From Phycisphaerales bacterium (lineage in GTDB: Bacteria > Planctomycetota > Phycisphaerae > Phycisphaerales > UBA1924): DNA of 64,000 nt. How positions within the stretch are numbered: the stretch's first letter is position 1; each line of letters begins with the position of its first letter. The position numbers and the translations under genes were made by a program. This document shows, one piece after another, positions 60,299 through 64,000 of the stretch. The DNA lies in NCBI GenBank assembly GCA_040217175.1, contig JAVJNT010000002.1, positions 186,001 through 250,000 on the forward strand. Reading direction: 5' to 3'. A model generated the notes under the pieces. The model was given only the letters and a program-made list of their open reading frames with translations, searched no databases and was not told the origin of the DNA.

Positions 60299-62350
60299 AT
60301 GTGCGGCATCGCCGGCGTATTGCGGATTCATGAGCCTGGCCGGGCCCCCCACCCCCTCGAGGCCATCCCCGAGGCATGGCTCGACGTGCTCGACGAGGGC
60401 ATCAAGCACCGCGGCCCCGACGGCCAGGGCCGATTCCGCGACCGGGCGACCCGCCCCGACGGCGCCATCGTCGACGTCGCGTTCGTCCACCGCCGCCTGA
60501 GCATCCTCGACCACGAGGGCGGCCACCAGCCCATGGTCCACGACGGCCAGCGCCTGCGCCCCGACCTGACCTACCAGCCCGGCGAAGAACCCAAGCTCGC
60601 GCACGAGCTCTGTTCAGACAAGCCCCTGGTGGCGGTGGTCTTCAACGGCTGCATTTACAACCAGCACGAGCTGCGGGCGGAGCTAACGCAGCAGGGGGCG
60701 AAGTTCGAGACGAATCACAGCGATACGGAAGTGTTGGTGCATGGGTGGCGCGCTTGGGGGCAGGCGGACGGCCACGCGTCGGAACTCCAACGCCGGCTCC
60801 GCAGCATGCACGCCGCACTCGTGTGGGATCGACGCATCGGCCGCGTCCAGTCATTGCGAGACGTGTTCGGCGAAAAGCCGCTGTATCGCTTGCCCGTGGT
60901 GCTCGGAATTACGTTCGCTTGGTCGAGTGCGCCTGCCGCTTTCCGAGCAAATCTGGAAGATGCGGAGCACATCCAACCATCAGCCCTGCGAGGCTGGATC
61001 CGCCACGGGTGGCACACGCGGTTCCACACGGTCAACGAAACAGTCGTCGAAGAGAGATGCGCGTCCGATGACCCGACCCGAGACGATGGCACGCCGATGC
61101 CGGGCGGCTTCGGCGTGGCGCACTGGATCGACCATGCCGGCACCTCGAGTAAACCTCTGACCCCGCATCGACTCGAAGAATTGATCCGCAAGGCTGTTTC
61201 ATTGCGTCTCGAAGCTGACGTTCCGCTGGGTTGCTTCCTGAGCGGGGGGATCGATTCATCGCTGATTACGAAGATCGCCCTCGACGAGCTCGGATCGATG
61301 CAGTGCTTCACCGTTCGCATGCCCGATGCCGCCTACGACGAGTCGTCGTACGCCCAGGAGGCCGCCCAGCAGATTGGTGCTTCGCTGGCCGTTCTCGACT
61401 GCCACGACGATCCAGCACGCGATCTGGTACACCTCATCGAGGGCCTCGGTCTGCCGTTCGGCGACAGCTCGCTCTTGCCCACGTACTGGGTTTGCCGCGC
61501 GGCGGGTGACGCAGTGCGTGTGGCTTTAGCTGGAGATGGAGGGGACGAGCTCTTCGCGGGGTACGACCGTCACACGATCAGACCGCTGGCGAACAAGCTT
61601 CGGCCGATCTCCAGGTTCGTCCATCCCGCCTTGTTTCCTGATCAAAATCCTCGCTCCCGAACTTCGAAGGCGAGGAGATTGCTGGCTGCCCTACGCACCG
61701 GCGATGGAAGCCTTTCAGCCGAACTCGTGGCAGTCTTTCCAAGAACCGAGTTGTCACGCCTGCTCGGTCCGCAGGACGACCGGCTCGGTGATGCCATTCG
61801 CACGCTCAAGAGTCGATCGCGCGACGTACGCATCTGGGACATCGACTACTACCTTCGTGGCGATCTACTACGCAAGACCGACACCGCATCGATGGCCGTC
61901 CCACTCGAAGTTCGGTGTCCCTTTCTCGATGCAGAGCTGGCCCAAGCAGCAATCGAAGCACCCAATCACGTCCTCATGCCCAACAACGAACGCAAGGGCC
62001 TCCTCAAGCAAGTCGCCCGCCAGTACCTCCCCGCCTCCATCGTCGATCGCCCCAAGCAGGGCTTCGCCATCCCCATCGGCCAGTGGTTCCGCGACGACTA
62101 CGGCGGGCTGCGGCAATTGCTCTACGACCACCTGGAGTCGGCCGAACCGTTCCCAGCCCTTGCCGATTCGGGCGTCAGCATCAACATGAAGTTCGTCCGC
62201 CAGATGCTGCGCGAGCACGACGCTGCCGGCGAGCGGTCGATCAACCCGTGGCACGGGCGCGACCACTCGCAGCGTTTGTACATGCTGCTGGTGCTCAGCA
62301 TCTGGGCAAAATGGCTCGACGGGTTACGACCCGCCGAGCCATTGGCGTAG
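60299..62350 (+). CDS. asnB: Asparagine synthase (glutamine-hydrolysing)
   Basis: 683 residues. MCGIAGVL begins the glutaminase domain with nucleophile Cys-2; GIKHRGPDGQGRF and VFNGCIYNQHELRAELTQQG are glutamine-site motifs; the synthase domain has PLGCFLSGGIDSSLITKIAL (PP-loop ATP site) and the later ALAGDGGDELFAGYDRH. Longer than common AsnB (about 550-600) because of extra loops between the domains. The middle (about 61050-61980) is less GC-rich with codons (CTA, TTA, AGA) rare in the rest of the window. Makes asparagine or amidates a related substrate. Confidence 0.93.
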   Translation: MCGIAGVLRIHEPGRAPHPLEAIPEAWLDVLDEGIKHRGPDGQGRFRDRATRPDGAIVDVAFVHRRLSILDHEGGHQPMVHDGQRLRPDLTYQPGEEPKLAHELCSDKPLVAVVFNGCIYNQHELRAELTQQGAKFETNHSDTEVLVHGWRAWGQADGHASELQRRLRSMHAALVWDRRIGRVQSLRDVFGEKPLYRLPVVLGITFAWSSAPAAFRANLEDAEHIQPSALRGWIRHGWHTRFHTVNETVVEERCASDDPTRDDGTPMPGGFGVAHWIDHAGTSSKPLTPHRLEELIRKAVSLRLEADVPLGCFLSGGIDSSLITKIALDELGSMQCFTVRMPDAAYDESSYAQEAAQQIGASLAVLDCHDDPARDLVHLIEGLGLPFGDSSLLPTYWVCRAAGDAVRVALAGDGGDELFAGYDRHTIRPLANKLRPISRFVHPALFPDQNPRSRTSKARRLLAALRTGDGSLSAELVAVFPRTELSRLLGPQDDRLGDAIRTLKSRSRDVRIWDIDYYLRGDLLRKTDTASMAVPLEVRCPFLDAELAQAAIEAPNHVLMPNNERKGLLKQVARQYLPASIVDRPKQGFAIPIGQWFRDDYGGLRQLLYDHLESAEPFPALADSGVSINMKFVRQMLREHDAAGERSINPWHGRDHSQRLYMLLVLSIWAKWLDGLRPAEPLA

Positions 62351-62370
62351 TTCCGGGTTGTCGCGCCGGC

Positions 62371-63339
62371 TCAGCCCTTGTCGAGGCTGACCTTGATCGT
62401 GTTGGGCACGTGGACGTCGCGCTGCGGGAACGGGATGCCGATGTCGGCCTTGTCGAGCGCGTACTTCACGTCACGCGTCAGGCGTTCCTTCACGGCCCAG
62501 TAATCGGCCGAGTTCACCCAGACGCGTACCGACCAGTCGATCGTCGAATCGCCGAGTCCGCCCAGGTAGACCACCGGCTCTTCCTCAGGCAAGCGACCCT
62601 CGACGTTCCGGGCGGCTTCCAAGAGCGTCTCGCGGGCCTTGTCGATATCGGCGTCGTATGCGGTGCCGACCGAAACATCGACGCGGCGCGTTGCGTGGTG
62701 CGACACGTTTTCGATCGTGTTGCCGAAGATCGAGCTGTTGGGCATGATGATCCGCCGCTTGTCGGGCGTATCGAACGTGGTGGTGAAGAGTTCGATCTCG
62801 TCAACCTTCGCCGTCACGCCGTTGACGTTGATGACGTCGCCGACGCGGTAGGGCCGGAACACCAAAAGCATGACGCCGGCGGCGACGTTGCCCAGCGTGC
62901 CCGAGAGCGCCAGACCGATCGCAAAGCCGAGGGCCGCGAGCACGGCAGCAAAGCTCGTGGCCTCGACGCCGAAGGTCTGGAGGATCGTGACGGCGCCCAT
63001 CACCATGATGGCCCACTTCACGATATTGCCGAAGAACTTGGCCAGCGTAATCTCGACGCGGGCCTTGGTGATCGCCTTGATCGTCAGGCTCTTGGCCCAC
63101 TTGGCCACGAGCAGAACGATGATGATCAGGACGATCGCCACCACGATGGGCTGCAGGATCGTCCATAGCTCGGCCATGGTGATCTGGTCGAACTGGCCGG
63201 CGCTGACCTTGCTCCAGAGCCCGGTCGCGGCCTGCTCGAATTCCGACGGCGGCGGCGTCACGTCACCCTGAGCGCCCTCCGCTCCGGTCGCTTCGCCCTC
63301 GGTCGCGGCCGTCTGGGCACCTTCATCTTGCAACAACAT
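62371..63339 (-). CDS. mscS: Small-conductance mechanosensitive channel MscS family
   Basis: 322 residues. An acidic disordered N terminus (1-45), then helices ILQPIVVAIVLIIIVLLVAK, NIVKWAIMVMGAVTILQTFG, and the pore helix AALGFAIGLALSGTLGNVAA with its Gly/Ala pattern, followed by FRPYRVGDVINVNG, PNSSIFGNTIENVS and the cytoplasmic cage domain. Opens under membrane tension to release solutes. Upstream of the DUF481 gene it reads in the same direction and probably follows it. Confidence 0.93.
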   Translation of the reverse strand: MLLQDEGAQTAATEGEATGAEGAQGDVTPPPSEFEQAATGLWSKVSAGQFDQITMAELWTILQPIVVAIVLIIIVLLVAKWAKSLTIKAITKARVEITLAKFFGNIVKWAIMVMGAVTILQTFGVEATSFAAVLAALGFAIGLALSGTLGNVAAGVMLLVFRPYRVGDVINVNGVTAKVDEIELFTTTFDTPDKRRIIMPNSSIFGNTIENVSHHATRRVDVSVGTAYDADIDKARETLLEAARNVEGRLPEEEPVVYLGGLGDSTIDWSVRVWVNSADYWAVKERLTRDVKYALDKADIGIPFPQRDVHVPNTIKVSLDKG

Positions 63340-63372
63340 AGATTCGTCCTCCCACGGAGAATTGGTGAGCGA

Positions 63373-64000
63373 TCAGAACGTCGCCAGGATCGTCAAGAAG
63401 TAGTTCACGTCGTTCTCCTTCGCGTCGCCCGAGTTCGAATCGAACTCGTGCTCAACGCCGATCCGCAGGCGGACGTCGGCTTCCTCGGCCAGCAGCACGT
63501 CGTACGACGCAAAGCTGACGGCCCGAACCTCGCCGAAGTCGTCGAGCGCCGGGAACACCTCGGTACCAGCGGCAAAAGTGTTTCGCTCGTTGATCTCCCA
63601 GACGAAGTCCAGACCAATGAGGCCCTCGGGAACCCAGGTGTCGTCCGAGCCGCCGAATTCTCGCGTCACGCCGCCACCAACGCGGCCCGTGAGCGACGCA
63701 CGATCCTGGCCCCCGCCGAGCAGGGCCCGTTCCTTCAGGAAGTCGTATCCAAGGCCGCCGAAGAGCTGTAGCCGCGTGTCCCAGTCCTCGAACTGGTCGT
63801 ACTCGTACACGCCGAACACGAAGGTGAAGTAGCGCTCTCCGGGGTACTTCCAGTCGTTCTCGCCGCGGGCCCGCGCCTCGTTCTCCGAGGCACGGCCGTC
63901 GTCCTCGCCGTAGAGGTACCGTCCCCTGAAGAGGGTTCGCAGTTCGTCGGTTTCGCGCTCGGTCTCGAAGATCGCGCGAAGGTCGAATGAATCAGAGTTG
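63373..64000 (-). CDS. DUF481 outer-membrane protein (N terminus outside window)
   Basis: Last 208 residues. Frame is open to the right window edge (…RTLFRGRYLYGEDDGRASEN), so the start and probable signal peptide lie outside. Repeating amphipathic strands, such as SFDLRAIFETERETDELRT, RALLGGGQDRASLTGRVGGG, AGTEVFPALDDFGEVRAVSF, DVRLRIGVEHEFDSNSGDAK and a terminal DVNYFLTILATF with final Phe, indicate an outer-membrane beta barrel of the YdiY type. GGAG lies before mscS 33 bases downstream, so the two may be co-transcribed. Confidence 0.78.
   Translation of the reverse strand, partial: NSDSFDLRAIFETERETDELRTLFRGRYLYGEDDGRASENEARARGENDWKYPGERYFTFVFGVYEYDQFEDWDTRLQLFGGLGYDFLKERALLGGGQDRASLTGRVGGGVTREFGGSDDTWVPEGLIGLDFVWEINERNTFAAGTEVFPALDDFGEVRAVSFASYDVLLAEEADVRLRIGVEHEFDSNSGDAKENDVNYFLTILATF

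Overview
The window is about 64 kb of high-GC bacterial DNA (roughly two thirds G+C), best explained as a chromosomal segment of a planctomycete of the class Phycisphaerae. The evidence is: three secreted proteins ending in the paired LDGDGxLTIFDFLAFQNxFDAGC module (GC-type dockerin-like tag), a PEP-CTERM-type protein, a 51-residue small basic protein of a type I know from the Planctomycetes-Verrucomicrobia-Chlamydiae superphylum, futalosine-pathway menaquinone synthesis (mqnC) and many signal-peptide proteins of unknown function. Genes are dense and often coupled by ATGA or GTGA overlaps.

Layout. 1-7.5 kb: the 3' part of panC, gcvT, then a leftward coupled set (homogentisate dioxygenase, an exported coiled-coil protein, fluoride channel crcB), a divergent dockerin-tagged surface protein, a DCC-family protein and tRNA-Thr. 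7.5-21.6 kb: a rightward flagellar region, comprising an unknown 72-residue protein, flgF, flgG, then flgA-flgH-flgI-flgJ-flgN-flgK-flgL-fliW-csrA and two flagellins, closed by a strong terminator. Two almost identical sigma-54-like promoter motifs head the two operons, and the fliW/csrA/flagellin order suggests post-transcriptional control of flagellin. 21.6-34 kb: a tyrosine recombinase, a dockerin-tagged FG-GAP-like protein, a membrane protein, mqnC, a leftward set (DUF971 protein, recG, an HTH regulator, a small protein), pyrF, a PEP-CTERM protein, a stand-alone nuoI and a SPOR-like membrane protein.

34-45 kb: the small basic protein, an aminotransferase, an exported HEFTH metallopeptidase, a MoxR ATPase coupled to a dCache/HAMP/SpoIIE phosphatase, then a QAT-type ABC importer (ATPase plus a fused binding-protein/permease) directly followed by ergothioneine genes egtB and egtD. 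This last group is the most attractive functional cluster in the window: synthesis and probable import of a betaine-type thiol or its precursor.

45-64 kb: acs, a zinc-ribbon membrane protein, gap, a dockerin-tagged metalloprotease, a lipoprotein, a 10 x 21 bp tandem array, terC, 3-hydroxybutyryl-CoA dehydrogenase with an unknown low-GC gene behind it, a TPR protein, recX, a lipoprotein coupled to a rhodanese, a five-PAS hybrid histidine kinase, a small membrane protein, asnB, mscS and a DUF481 protein cut by the window edge. Two degenerate 21-bp tandem arrays (4.5 kb and 51.4 kb), both in divergent intergenic gaps, are the main unexplained non-coding structures. No CRISPR array, rRNA, prophage or insertion sequence was seen.
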